Below, piece by piece: positions 12,453 through 23,256 of a stretch of DNA of 64,000 bases (the stretch's first letter is position 1; every line of letters starts with the position of its first letter). A program made the position numbers and the translations under genes. The stretch lies in contig NW_027192196.1 of NCBI RefSeq assembly GCF_041956535.1, positions 10,273 to 74,272 of the forward strand, given 5' to 3'. This DNA is from Calcarisporiella thermophila CBS 279.70. Taxonomy: Eukaryota; Calcarisporiellomycota. The notes beneath the pieces are model-generated. The model was not told where the DNA came from. It made no database searches and saw only the letters and a program-made list of their open reading frames with translations.

Positions 12453-13851
12453 TTTGAAATCAAAGGTCGTTTTTTGTGTAGAATTAATGTGGAAGTGAAT
12501 TTTTGAATGAGCACACTCAATTCTCATAGACCTCTTCTTTATAGACTCTATGCTCTATGACTTGTCTCTTTCTTGGTAAAATGCCTCATGTATTATTACA
12601 AGTATCTCTCTTACTCATCTTTGGCACAATCCTACTCAAGATTCATATGGGAACCAGCCAAGTCATTATCTGATAAAGGTGTAGCTCATTCAGCCTTAAG
12701 AACATGACTCTCTAACCCAGTGTGTTTGTTTCAAAAGCTAGATGAACCCATAGTAAACACATCGCATTAATATTCTTCATCCACAAGATGGAGCTAACCA
12801 GTATCGTGGGAACACTAGAAAATATGGAAGAGAATATGGAGAATAGGCTAATTAGTTTGCACCAAATTTTAAACAACCAATTCTTACTTTAATTTAGTCA
12901 AAAATTGATTGGGCAGTCAGAAATATCAAGCAAGAATGTAATAGGGGAAATATGTTTCAATGATCATAGCGAAACCATATCCATTTTACCATGACTTTGA
13001 TTATTTCCTGCACACATTTTTCCATATGAGCTGAGTGTGAATAGATTCTGCGTGGTGTTTATTACTTGATATTTTTTTGATTACTATTTTACTTATTAAC
13101 ACTTCAACCAGTGCAATCGAAGAGGTATTATGAGGATTTTTTGATAAACGCTAATTATGTCTTATACGATGACCTGGATAAACACATATAATTTTAAAGA
13201 CCCATACTGAAAGTAAAAAGAGAATAATCTTAAATATCTCGCTTGAATCATATGGTATTCAAAAAGCTTCGAAGATAATTGTAGAAAAACTCTTTCAATA
13301 CAAAAAATGTCTTATAGCAATTAAGTTTCCGCATACTCGCAAACAATGGGCAGGAAATAGGAGACCTCAGTGCTATCAATGTATTGGAAAATATACGTCC
13401 GTTACTATATAAAAGAAGTACTAGAATAACAAGAAAAGAAGTTGGAATAAAACGCGACCTAATTACAAATTTGAACACTTTTCATACAAGTTCTTCCAGC
13501 AGGTAGGCTAACTCTCTCCTACTGTATCTTTACAATTCTTTACACATTATACTCTCCTGCCACTCAAGTCACTTCGTAATTTCAATTATTAAATTTGCTC
13601 CAATACACCAAGGTTTTAACATAGTCGCTCCAGAATTCTTCGTGATTATAGAAATCCTTAACGCACCGCTTTAAAATATTAAAGTCGGGCTTGTTGTGAT
13701 GACTACAAGGGGACTTTTCTCTCCGCATGTAGAGATTTTCTTACGCAAGCCTGAAATAAAAACAAATCAAACTCTCCTTGGAGAATAAAACTTCTTATAT
13801 ACTTCCTTACTCTCATTGAGGGTCTTTTTTTCCGAAAAAAAAATGCGTCAA
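12453..13851. other. AT-rich intergenic stretch
   Basis: About 1.4 kb with no recognisable gene or RNA. It presumably holds the promoter of the small secreted protein and the 3' flank of the transposase-domain gene. Confidence 0.45.
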
Positions 13852-14238
13852 TTACTTAGTTTTACTATGTTTCTGCTTCTGGAGAATCTCAGATTGGGAT
13901 TTGGATTGTGATTTAAAGTGTTGAACCATTCGGGTCATGTGATGGACAGGTACATCTTTCCCTATATGATCTTTTAGGTATCTTTGCACTTCTTCTGCGT
14001 TAGAACATTCACCAGAAGATACTAGCGTTGCTATTTTTCTCTCATCATCCTCGCTCAGAATGGCGGGACGACCAGGGGGTGGAATCGTAATTTTAGTACC
14101 GGGTGGCCTGTTTTCTCTGATTACTTTGGCAGCTGTTGTATAATGTATTTTTAGAGCTTTGGCGATTTGACGAGAAGATTTTCCTGCCTTAGAACGCCGT
14201 AAAATGCTCGCTCGAGCTTTGTCAGAGAGTGGCTTCAT
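13852..14238 (-). mobile_element. Tc1/mariner-type transposase DNA-binding domain without catalytic domain
   Basis: An open frame of 128 residues starts at the ATG at 14238. Residues 1-50 form a first helix-turn-helix of the HTH_Tc3 type (MKPLSDKARASILRRSKAGK, then SSRQIAKALKIHYTTAAKVI). A GRP linker follows (PPPGRPAILSEDDERKIATL), and then a second helix-turn-helix region (about 65-118). This is the bipartite paired-like DNA-binding half of a Tc1/mariner transposase. The DDE/DDD catalytic half is absent: a stop follows a Lys/Ser/Gln tail. The frame is clean, so this is either a truncated copy that has not yet decayed or a DNA-binding protein derived from a transposase. A decayed relative of the first helix-turn-helix lies at 56899-57058. 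Confidence 0.82.
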
Positions 14239-14833
14239 ATCATTCGAACTACTGATGAGTATCTGTAACACTTGAGTTGATTTAATAGTAGTAGAGCTGG
14301 TGAAGTGAAATCAAACTTTAATGAGCAACTGTGAGCGAAATGAGGCTGTTACAGAAAACCTCTCTTGTACTTCGATCCATTCAGAAAAAAATCCCCAGAT
14401 GAGAGAATATCCTTGAAAAGTGGCTGGCGCAGATTCAAGTATTGGAGCAATGAGCAAGTTAAATTATTTAATTATGCTGTGTGTTCATTTCAATGGAAGA
14501 AAAGTAATAAAGAAATACGATTGAAATTTAATCGAATAAGCAACAATCTAAAAAGCATGTCCGGAGACGCTTTTTATTTCAGCGATTGTTGGATTTTTGG
14601 ATGATTTGGATGAATACGGGTTTAGCCAATGAAATTGCAGTATGTCGCTTATTTTTAATCGAATAATCAGAAAATCGCCAACGTGAACAACCCCATTTAA
14701 TTGTTGAGCATATATCGTCAAGAACGGGCAAAATATATTGGGAGTGTTCACGCTCGATTTATTGAATAATTATTGCGATTATAAAACACTCCCAGCCAAT
14801 CATGCACCGCTAATTTTTCTCGCTACGCTAGGG
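14239..14833. repeat. Nested terminal-repeat remnants
   Basis: Several short sequences here look like transposon ends. A segment ending near 14692 (GTGAACAACCCCA) is in direct orientation and similar to one ending near 16218 (GTGAACCACCCCA). The similarity extends over about 100 bases inward, including ATCAGAAAATC and the AATAAGCG-like blocks. Around 14732-14792 a small fold-back begins GGGAGTGTT and ends AACACTCCC. I see no coding gene in the stretch. Confidence 0.45.
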
Positions 14834-16218
14834 TTATTCACGCTCGATTTTTGGCGTTTTTGTGTTTTGGTTTTTGATCGCATTAATTTTACAAAAAGAA
14901 TTGACATGTTTTAATCAATTGTCATGCCATCACTCTCGGAAAGGGAGATTTTGGAAATTCTTATCGTGTTACATTTGATTCAACTTGAGGAAGCGGATGT
15001 GGATGACTATACTAGTTGGGATTTCGGTCTTTTCTTACTTTTCATTTACACCTCTCGATATTTATCCCCAAGATTTTACATATTCATTAAGTACTTCCAT
15101 CGTATTCTTTGAACGTTTACCACTAGATTTAGCAATTTGAGATTTTGTTCGATTGCTAACAGACGTTGGTGGGGTTGCCCACTCTACATCAGATACGTCC
15201 TCCGCGTCCTCAAAATGGCTCTCCTGGCTTGGGCCGACTTCATTATCCACCGTACTTATGTTGTTTTCTTCTCTATCAATATCAGAGAATATTTCAATGA
15301 GGCACGTCGGATATACGTCCAATACAATTTTGTATTGTATCTAAAAAAATTAGGTTTCACCTTTCAACAGATTCACTGATAATTCTGCCTAGATTTTGAT
15401 CATCTACACTGATAGCTGAGGTACTATACTCGGGCCCAGGAATCTTGTAGGAAGGCGACACATTCTCCCTTGATCCATGGTATCTTTCAAAAATGATCAC
15501 GGTGTTCAAACACTTGAACATCTGATCCGGTCTTCTTTTTTCTCGACAGCTACCCAGAGTTTAAGGAGCGAGTCGTATTTGTTCTTGCACTGTTGTGTAG
15601 TAAAGCCGAGCTTTTTTGACGTACGCTTCCATATCTCCATTTTAATCCCCTTAATATATGTATCCCAATGTTCTTCTACGATTGCGGTCAATGTATCAAT
15701 CTCCTTAGCTGTCCATTTGGCTCGTCGATTGCCAGTCGCCGTATGTGAATGGAGAGATGAAGATGATATTGAAACGCCCTTAGAGCTCAATGTAGAACCA
15801 CTACGCGTTTTCATTTCTAAAAAAAAGTAAAACGATTTTCTAATAAATCTTTTATAACCAAGCTGTATTAATGGAGCAGTTTTTTTTCCTTTCGTAATAT
15901 AGTAGTTCATCTATATAGTTCTTTGAACTTTGTTATTTGAACCCTGGAGATTGTCTGGGTAACCCCTGTAATGTACTAAATCTTCATCATGCATAATTTA
16001 ATGGAACTTCCCACTGTGATAAAGATAAGATATTTTAACTTGTGAATCGAGTTATGATAAATTCGTTTCAGCCAAAAACGCGACTCGAGAGGTGATTATT
16101 TTTAAGCGATTATTACGATTTTCTGAGTATTCTGCTGAAACCAAATTAGCCAGTTAAAATGCAGGATTTTGCTTAATTTTAAGCGAATAATCAGAAAAAT
16201 TGGTAGCGTGAACCACCC
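14834..16218. mobile_element. Candidate TIR element carrying a Myb/SANT-like gene
   Basis: The left end at about 14834 reads GGGTTATTCACGCTCGATTT. The right end at about 16218, read on the minus strand, gives GGGTGGTTCACGCT followed by ACCAATTTTT. These are imperfect terminal inverted repeats about 1.4 kb apart. The only gene between them encodes a Myb/SANT-like protein. That pairing (a Myb/SANT protein within TIRs) is known from PIF/Harbinger-type elements, but no DDE transposase is present here, so this would be non-autonomous or truncated. Target-site duplications are not clear: the flanks read CTA on one side and ATTA on the other. Confidence 0.4.
15062..15814 (-). pseudogene. Myb/SANT-like (MADF-type) DNA-binding protein gene, one frameshift
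   Basis: The first part starts at the ATG at 15814 (MKTRSGSTLSSKG). It has a trihelix Myb/SANT-like domain: RRAKWTAKEIDTLTAIVEEH, then W-x3-I-x5-MEIWKRTSKKLG and QCKNKYDSLLKLW. The frame is lost in a run of six A just after LWVAVEKK. In the next frame, protein-like sequence continues for about 50 residues (GSRENVSPSYKIPGPEYSTS). A GTAGAT...TTTTTTTAG intron of about 70 nt then leads to an acidic C-terminal part (residues such as SDIDREENN and FEDAEDVSDVEW) that ends at 15062. The protein would bind DNA. It is either a mutated gene or carries one missing base in the assembly. Confidence 0.6.
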
Positions 16219-16792
16219 CATTATCCAAGAGCGGCACTCATTTATTTTTTGACCCGATTGCATAAAAAGATATATTGTTACTATGTGACCTATCTTCAAA
16301 TTATTAACATCAATAATGCCTGCACTATTTTATCTTATTCAGGAAAGAACAATATCCCTTGATCAAAATGTGAAGATTATATCAAAGTAATCGCATTTTG
16401 CCGAGTATGTCACAGATATTCTCGAAGGTAAGAATTAACACCCTTAAAGAGACTAGAGAATTAGCCGATCTATTATCTCATTTAAATTTCTCTGGAGTGT
16501 TAAACAGAGAAGAAGCAGAGTTTTAAGCCATTCTGGTATTACACTAAAATGTACTAAAACAGGAGAATTTTACCTTAGAGATTACACCAGGTTAGTCACG
16601 AATACCTTGAAAATAGTCACCAAAATAGGAAAAATACCTAGCAAAATCGGAATAAACATCATTTGGTGTCCATTCCTTTTGTACGAGGATATCTTGGCAT
16701 AGAATAACCGTGTAATATAAAAGTCACTCATCCTATTCATCCTGGAGTTCTTATATCACTCTCCTTTTACAATTTAATGATTGCTAAAGCCG
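16219..16792. other. AT-rich intergenic stretch
   Basis: About 570 bases with nothing recognisable. It is likely the upstream region of the hypothetical gene that starts at 16793. Confidence 0.4.
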
Positions 16793-17350
16793 ATGTATGA
16801 TGATACTGATTGGGAACTAGTCCATGAAGAACCCTTTAATGAGTGGACTTATATCAATCTCTCTAATGATAAGAGTATTGATTTAAGTGTCCTTGGTGAG
16901 CCTTCTAGCATAATTGTGGAGATAGGTTCTACTGTTATCCAAAGGAGCCACATCCAAAAGTTGAATAGTTCCTTACTTGATGATGTTGAAGCCGACTGTT
17001 CAAACTCGTATCCTAAAATATTTTGCAAGTACGACCGCTCTTGTACTTGTCTTGGAATGGACTGTTTGGATTGGGGAGATATAAAAGAAATGGATAAATC
17101 CAAGGCACGTATTCGGCACAAAAATGAGGTAAATCGCCGACATCGAGATGATACATTATATCGGGAAGCAGCAGGACACGGATATCATGCATTCCGCCGA
17201 TTCCCTGGGTGCAGTCGAGGGTGTTGGACAGAGCGGCGTATATTAAATCTTCGGGAGCGTAAGCAGAGAAGACTGCAGTTGAAGAGGGAGATTCTGTCAA
17301 TAAAGAGAAATCCTATGGATTGGAGTTTGCAGGAGTTGACTTGGAATTGA
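16793..17350 (+). CDS. Hypothetical protein
   Basis: An open frame of about 185 residues starts at ATG 16793 (MYDDTDWELVHEEPFNEWTY). The N-terminal half is acidic. The middle has a cysteine cluster (FCKYDRSCTCLGMDCLDWGD, spacing C-x5-C-x-C-x4-C). The C-terminal part is very basic and Arg-rich, with a second pair of cysteines (FPGCSRGCWTE) before an RERKQRRLQLKRE run. A second plus-strand frame overlaps its end and continues to 17565 (GVDLELIRLDSQIFNLHEYL). The two may belong to one gene separated by a frameshift or an intron I could not place. The Cys spacing could bind a metal, but I recognise no family. Confidence 0.4.
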   Translation: MYDDTDWELVHEEPFNEWTYINLSNDKSIDLSVLGEPSSIIVEIGSTVIQRSHIQKLNSSLLDDVEADCSNSYPKIFCKYDRSCTCLGMDCLDWGDIKEMDKSKARIRHKNEVNRRHRDDTLYREAAGHGYHAFRRFPGCSRGCWTERRILNLRERKQRRLQLKREILSIKRNPMDWSLQELTWN

Positions 17351-17565
17351 TAAGATTAGACAGCCAGATATTTAATCTTCATGAATATCTCTACTGCCAA
17401 TTGACCTTCAATAAATATACCAGCCTTCACAATGATGACGCTGTTTATTGGTTAAATCTGAGCTTAGAAATTCCCTTTCCAAGTGATAATGTTTGCACTA
17501 GGTTTAACGCTGGCATTTTGAACATCCAGAATAAGATTCTTCTCACAAATTTGCACGGGGAATAG

Positions 17566-20150
17566 AGAGTCAGGGAAAGACAAGGGATTGCTGCCACTTC
17601 TATATCCATGTGATGGGACTCAGGACCTCTTCCACTCATATTGCGCTTAAGAGCGCAGCAGAAATACTATTGTCGATAACAAAGCAGGAATGCGTACAGC
17701 CCCAATGCATACTGGCAAACATTCTGTCATTCTCATAGTGTGCTGGATTTAACCTGATAGAGGTGCAAAGTTAAAATTATTAGCATTTGAAGCCGCGCCG
17801 CCCAGTCGATCCTCTCCAATCTCAGCCTCTGTTGCAGAGTGCGCCGCCTAGGCTACCGGTTATCAAGCCGTCTGGATCAGGTGCCGATCTATCGTTCTGG
17901 TAAATTCAAAATGCATTTTCGCAATCGCACTACGGACCTCAGGTAACCGCATATGTGCCGTGTTCCACCCTCCCTTAAAGGCGCAGGGATTTAAATGAGA
18001 GGCCGAAAGCTTGTCACAAAGTCGATATGATAGCAAATCTCCGCCCTCAATCATTTTCATGGCTGCCAACGCAGTGACTACTAGAGTGCCTTTGGATGCC
18101 CTTACCCAGCAGCATGTAAGGTTGCTCTGGGCATGGAATAGTGTAGGCAAGCCAGGCAAGGTGCGTACCAAAAGTGCTGACCAAGCAACAAGGGGCAGAG
18201 TCGCCTTGACTCTACTACCAGTTGAGTGACTTCATAACGCAATGCTGTTAGTATGTTAAGTGCGTTGGAAATGCTCACGGTGAGTGCGCGATTCATTGAA
18301 ATGTGAGATGGCGCCGCTACAACTACCATCGCCCATGCTGCCAAGGCATCAGTGAACCATGCAGCAGTCCCCCCTCCCCTCGCTAGTCTCGTATCTGCGA
18401 TCCTGCAGGACCAAATGCGCGGTCTGCGCGTGTATAGCCTTGCAGAGTTTCCGAAGAAATCTCTAAAATCATGCTAGTCATCAAGTCGACGCTGGGGCCG
18501 TCTCATATGTATCGTGGCACCTCCTGAGACAAGAAGCATAAGAATCTTAAAAACTGTGCGGATCTCGCTCGTGGAGCTGGATTGTGCGAGCGATGATAAG
18601 CCAAGCATTCTAAAGACACCTAATTGAATCCCATTTTGATGCAACGCAGCAGGTGTGAGTCTCCGGTCGGGACATGCAACCCAAGGACAAACTACGCCAG
18701 GCGTACTGTGCTGGGGTCTAACAATGCTGCTACGGCAATCAATTTTTTCATTGGTTATCGCCTCTAGCAGTCCAAGTCCCTCCAGCACCCTGTCAGTCAC
18801 CAGGCTGCTAAAATGCCACGTCCACCCGATGGCGGGATGCCGCATTGCAGTTTGCATGTCTGTTGTGCGGTACTCGGTACATCAAGCCACACAGACATGG
18901 CCGCCTCAGTTGTATATGGTACCCACATCCCCGATAATTTGCTTGTCACTTGAGCTATTTCCTCCTCCGGCATGTGCTGCAGTGGGGCTGGAGAGGTGCT
19001 CTGTGTCTAATTGCCCCATCGCCATCCCAGGAACCAACGCATAATATCAATGCTTATTATCCACAAGCGTCGGTGTGATTACTGTGTGATTGCGCACGTA
19101 TTTATGCTATTGGTCTCTAATCCAGCCACTCTCTGAAGTTCCAGTTGGTGATTGTGCGGGCAATTGAGAACCGCACAAAATTAGCAAGAAATAGTAGCTG
19201 CCCAAGTTTGCCACGACCCATCAGAGCTGCGGTCCAGGCGATGTAATACGCAATGCTAAGAGCTCTCAATCACTTGCTGAGCACGAGGTCCCTTGTAAAA
19301 GCTTCCCGCAGTTCTTTGTGTTCACGCAATGGCATCTGCTGTTGAGCCTACTCGTACCAGCTCTCTTGTATCGTCGTAGAAACTACTGGCCATTGGTACA
19401 GTTTTCATTCTGGGTGTGGGCCAAGAGTCAGTGGACGGACTATTATCTCTTGCCTGCACCAGCCAATCACACATCATTCTGATGGGACCTTGCAAACCGT
19501 GTGGTTTCCAAGCCATATGAATGTCCCGTATCGCAGAACACACGTAGCAATTGCAGAACACACGTAGCAATTGCGCCAGTCCAACAGCCAGCCTGTCAGG
19601 GCAATAGCAATCACGTCTTCTGTGGTTATGCGGACAGCATTCTCCAGCAGAGTTGTCTCTGCGCTAGCTGGATGCATGCAGGCACTAACCGGTACATCAC
19701 CTAGAAACGGAGCTAAATGAAAGCCGGTGATTTCATAATAGTGATCTCCACCACATCGGTTTAAATGCTGATGGCATCCATATGCCATGAATCCTGTATC
19801 TACGTCGTTTGTGGCATATGCGGCAGCGGCCCAATACAAAGGGGTGCGCTCAAACACACGATGCATCAAATATTCGACCCCTTCTACCTCCCTAATCTTA
19901 CTTTCATCTCGAATCAAACGCCTCCTCTGTATACCTATATATGGCATAGAAACAGAGGAACGCCCATACCAGCAACGCTCTCTCTTCATTGCCATGCAAT
20001 TATTCCTCTACCGAATACAGTACTAACCTCATCCTATCTTAATGTATACTTAATGATATCGGAGGAAAATGCACACAAGTGTCCTCTTCAGCAGATGAAT
20101 GCTTTCTATCCGCGATCAAAAATGTGGCCACCCACTCTGGCTTGACACAT
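17566..20150 (-). pseudogene. Second GC-rich block of decayed open frames, origin unknown
   Basis: Like the block at 3.6-5.3 kb, this stretch is GC-richer than its flanks and has no introns. Minus-strand frames follow one another from right to left: 19995-19474, 19570-19322, roughly 19320-19130, 18857-18474, 18344-18102 and 18171-17863. They read as one long, broken coding sequence of about 2.1 kb. A 20-bp tandem duplication at 19535-19576 shifts the frame between the first two pieces. No reverse transcriptase, transposase, integrase or polymerase motif is visible. One stretch (RTPLYWAAAAYA) loosely recalls an ankyrin helix, but not enough to call. An old mobile element or an integrated viral structural gene are both possible. 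The first ~250 bases (17566-17800) hold nothing clear. Confidence 0.4.
19535..19576. repeat. 20-bp perfect tandem duplication
   Basis: The unit CAGAACACACGTAGCAATTG occurs twice in direct succession. Read on the minus strand it repeats codons for CysTyrValCysSer and then shifts the reading frame (20 is not a multiple of 3). Removing one unit would join the frames at 19995-19474 and 19570-19322, so the duplication looks like a recent inactivating slip in an already foreign-looking coding sequence. Confidence 0.85.
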
Positions 20151-21472
20151 TTAATGCACCCTTTATCTGGAGCTTTTACACGAAATAACTTCATGTTCGA
20201 ACTCGTCTGCTAGTTAGTCATATTCCATACTCCGAAACGAAAATTACGCAATACGCATTGCAAAAGTTATCCCGAGGATCCAAGAGAACAATGTGATTGC
20301 AGCTGGACTTAAAATAAGGGTCCTTTGGCTAAGAACTCAGTGGCTTTTGGAAGTATATTTTTGCTGGATGGATATCCATTTACCTAAATAAAGGGAACAA
20401 ATTGGATAAAGCTGAGCAGTAGCTGGGCTCTTCATATCAAAAAACTACTTGTTCAATCTGGAACCTCTTGTAGCCCTTATGATCCTAACCACAACTACTT
20501 ATATGCGAAAGGCTCCTATCTTATCGGGCGGTTATCAAGACTATTACCTATAGTATTTATTTTGCTAAATTGGAATGTGAAAGTTTCGCCAAGAAGTACT
20601 ATAGGATAGACAGATAATGGAATAACGTTTTGAATTTTCTTACCCTTAGCATAACATTTCGCCGAAATAGCTAAAGATAAATATGACGCAAGCGCCGATA
20701 TAATCAACACTAGGAAAATCGATGGTATTTATAATAATTATCAATGACCTAATTGAAAGGAAAAACTTGGTGCGAATTCGACTCCGCTAGATAACTTTTT
20801 GACGGATCATTATCATATTATTGAAACTCTTGAACCTAATCAAAGTACCAAAAGATGATATCAATAGGAACACAACTGTCTAGTTGCATTGCAATGGTTG
20901 CAGATATAAACAGGTCGTGAAAGAGCATGTTTAAGCAGAGTGTTAGGTTTAAGTAGGTTAAGGTATAAATAGTCTGTGAATTGCTATATCTAATATAATA
21001 AATGATATCGGATCATTCGGAGTTTCGATTACATTTAACTAAACGACCAAAGCAATCTCTCTAAAATTCAATGATTACAAATGATTATTATTGTTTAAAG
21101 AAACTCAATACTTCAATAACTGAGTTTCAGACATAAAGGATATCTAGGACAGATAGGAAATTATACAGAACAAAATTTCAAGATATCCTTTATAACTCGC
21201 ACTGAAAGAAAGCGGGAATTTTGTAAACAATTTTGGACACCTAAGACACCTAACCTGAACAAATATTTAGCCCTCGGTGCTTGTGTCATAAAATTCAATC
21301 CTTATTGAATATTTTTCAAATGATGTATCTCATTCGGCGTAAATATGTTCCTAAATTCGTGTGCTTAGTAGTTAATTTGGTTACTCGACCATTATATCCG
21401 ATTTCGACTATATATATAGCGTAGGCATGAAGGAGAGAATTCCAATTAAATTGAGAAATATTTTGGAAAAAC
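20151..21472. other. AT-rich intergenic stretch upstream of alcohol dehydrogenase
   Basis: No gene is recognised. The final 350 bases form the presumed promoter region of the alcohol dehydrogenase and contain a perfect 13-bp inverted repeat, listed separately. Confidence 0.45.
21133..21193. promoter_or_regulatory. Perfect 13-bp inverted repeat upstream of ADH
   Basis: ATAAAGGATATCT at 21133-21145 is matched exactly by AGATATCCTTTAT at 21181-21193, leaving 35 bases between the arms. It lies about 280 bp before the alcohol dehydrogenase start codon. It could be a paired operator for a dimeric regulator or simply a fold-back. The function is inferred from position only. Confidence 0.35.
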
Positions 21473-22545
21473 ATGTCTACCTACACGATTACAGCTTATG
21501 GTACCGCTCCACCGGCCGATTTTAAAAAGGTTACATATAAAGCCGGCCCATTGAAGTCAAATGAAGCGCTTATAAAGATTCTGTGTTGCGGTTTTTGCTA
21601 CACTGACTTCTACAGCCTCGGGAAGGATGGCAAAATTCTCGGTCACGAAGCTGTTGGCATTGTAGAAGAAATCGGAGATGGGGTTAAGAACATAAACGTT
21701 GGAGATGTGGTTGGATTCGGCTACCAAAGATCCTCTTGTGAGCATTGTGAACAATGCGAAACTGGGAACGATAATTTGTGCAAAGATAAAGTAGTATACA
21801 GCGATGACGGCGTACAAGCTGGCTTTGCACAGCATGCTATCTGGGACGCAAGTTTCGTATTCAAGATCCCGAAGGAGATTGAGCCTAAGTATGCAGGGGT
21901 ATGAGTATGATCATAAAGCAGATTGATATCATATTTTAACTCTACCTATATTAATTTCTCCAGCCTCTAATGTGTGCCGGAGCCACTGTCTTTGGAGCGT
22001 TTTATAACTATAACCTCAGCCCAACAGCTACTGTGGGAGTGATCGGGATTGGTGGACTTGGCCATCTGGCACTCAAGTTCGCTCGTGCGTGGGGATGCAA
22101 AGTTGTTGCGCTTTCAGGTTCAGCCAATAAGAAGGAAGAAGCCCTCGAACACGGCGCACATGAATTTTGGAATACGCGCGAAGTCCTGACCTCGGTCGAG
22201 GAGGCACAAAAACTTCCTAAACTAGACTTCATCCTCAATACTGTTTCCGGCGATTTACCATGGGATTACTATATGCACCTGCTCAGGCCCAATGGTCTTT
22301 TCATCATAGTGGGAATCCCGAGTAAAGACTTTACGCTCCCAGCCATTCCTTTCTTCCAACAAGTAAGATTCGCAGGATCAGTGATCGCTAGTCGCGCTGT
22401 CCAAAAGAAAATGCTGGAGTTTGCTGCCAGGCATAACATAGTGCCACAAATTGAGGAGTTCTCCATGACGGAACAAGGGCTTAAGGAGGCAATGCAGAAA
22501 ATCAAGGAAAATACCATCCGATACCGTGCAGTTTTGATGGCCTAA
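21473..22545 (+). CDS. Zinc-dependent medium-chain alcohol dehydrogenase (ADH6/cinnamyl-type)
   Basis: There are two exons, 21473-21898 and 21964-22545, with a 65-nt intron (GTATGA...CTCCAG), giving 335 residues. The N-terminal GroES-like domain has CGFCYTDF and GHEAVGIVEEIGDGV, with the catalytic zinc ligands Cys and His and the adjoining Glu. The structural zinc lobe has four Cys in CEHCEQCETGNDNLC. PLMCAGATVF carries the third catalytic Cys. The Rossmann domain follows with GVIGIGGLGHLALKFA. The layout matches NADP-dependent cinnamyl/aliphatic alcohol dehydrogenases, which interconvert aldehydes and alcohols; Ser and Lys near the end of the second strand (SGSANKKEE) agree with NADP preference. 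The exact substrate cannot be told. Confidence 0.95.
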
Positions 22546-23019
22546 GAATAATACCGATGGTTTTTCGATTCAGATTAAGTAGGCGTACATTTTTTGCCTA
22601 TATCTGATATCGTGCTTTTTGTGGACAATATAATCCCGCATATCATTATATGACTTAAATATTCACTATTCAATATAAAACAGATCTGTATATTACTATG
22701 TTAGATGCTATAAAGTAAAATATGAAATGCCAACCTTTACTCATCAATAATTAGTTTGATAAAAATGAAAATTTGAGGCGTGATAATCTCAAACGTGGTT
22801 GGCTCTAAATATTTTTTTTTAAGAAAATTTAATAGATGGGATACCACCATAAGCTTTATGATTCAATCTTTGCCATTTTGATTATAACACGACAACGATA
22901 TAATTAACAAAACAATTTTAGTGAGCTTCAGTTAAAACCTTTTTATTTTGCATATCAGAACACGTAAATGAAAAACATGGAAATTTAGGAATCAAGAAAG
23001 ATCCCTTCAAGCGTAAGGT
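22546..23019. other. AT-rich intergenic stretch
   Basis: About 470 bases between two converging genes. Nothing specific is recognised. Confidence 0.4.
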
Positions 23020-23256
23020 TTATTGAACAGCCCCATCAGGAATGCAGATAAGCTCATGTGTAGAACTCCAGTAATTGGGCTCGCAATGGGAGGTGCTTCC
23101 GCAATATTGGCTTTCCCAGTAATTATTTTTGCATCGATAAATGGTCCTGCCATCGTCGCTGCATTTCTCTTGGTCTCCATAACAAGCGTTGGTGTAGGCT
23201 TGAGCGCTGGCAATAAAAATGCAAGCTATCAGTGCCGAAATCATAACAATCTTCAT
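23020..23256 (-). CDS. Small secreted six-cysteine protein
   Basis: A single-exon frame of 78 residues starts at 23256. Residues 1-20 form a signal peptide (MKIVMISALIACIFIASAQA). The mature part of about 58 residues has six cysteines, probably three disulfides, with spacing C-x8-C-x9-C-x9-C-x5-C-x13-C, and many aromatic residues (NNYWESQYC, EPNYWSS). A secreted, disulfide-locked binding or effector-like peptide is likely. The aromatic pattern would suit carbohydrate binding, but I recognise no named family. It sits alone between AT-rich spacers. Confidence 0.72.
   Translation of the reverse strand: MKIVMISALIACIFIASAQAYTNACYGDQEKCSDDGRTIYRCKNNYWESQYCGSTSHCEPNYWSSTHELICIPDGAVQ

Noticed and set aside
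12670-12750. GTAGCTCATTCAGCC followed by CTCTAACCCAG looks like tRNA D and anticodon arms.
   Set aside because: No matching acceptor stem or T-arm with a TTC loop can be folded around it.
17254-17275. GTAAGC...CTGCAG (20 nt) in the hypothetical gene would join the frames at 16793-17350 and 17320-17565 in phase.
   Set aside because: A 20-nt intron is far below the shortest seen here (about 50 nt). It is more likely a coincidence or a frameshift.
19474-19995. Ankyrin-like TPLYWAAAAYA segment in the GC-rich block.
   Set aside because: Only one partial helix fits; the rest of an ankyrin repeat is absent.
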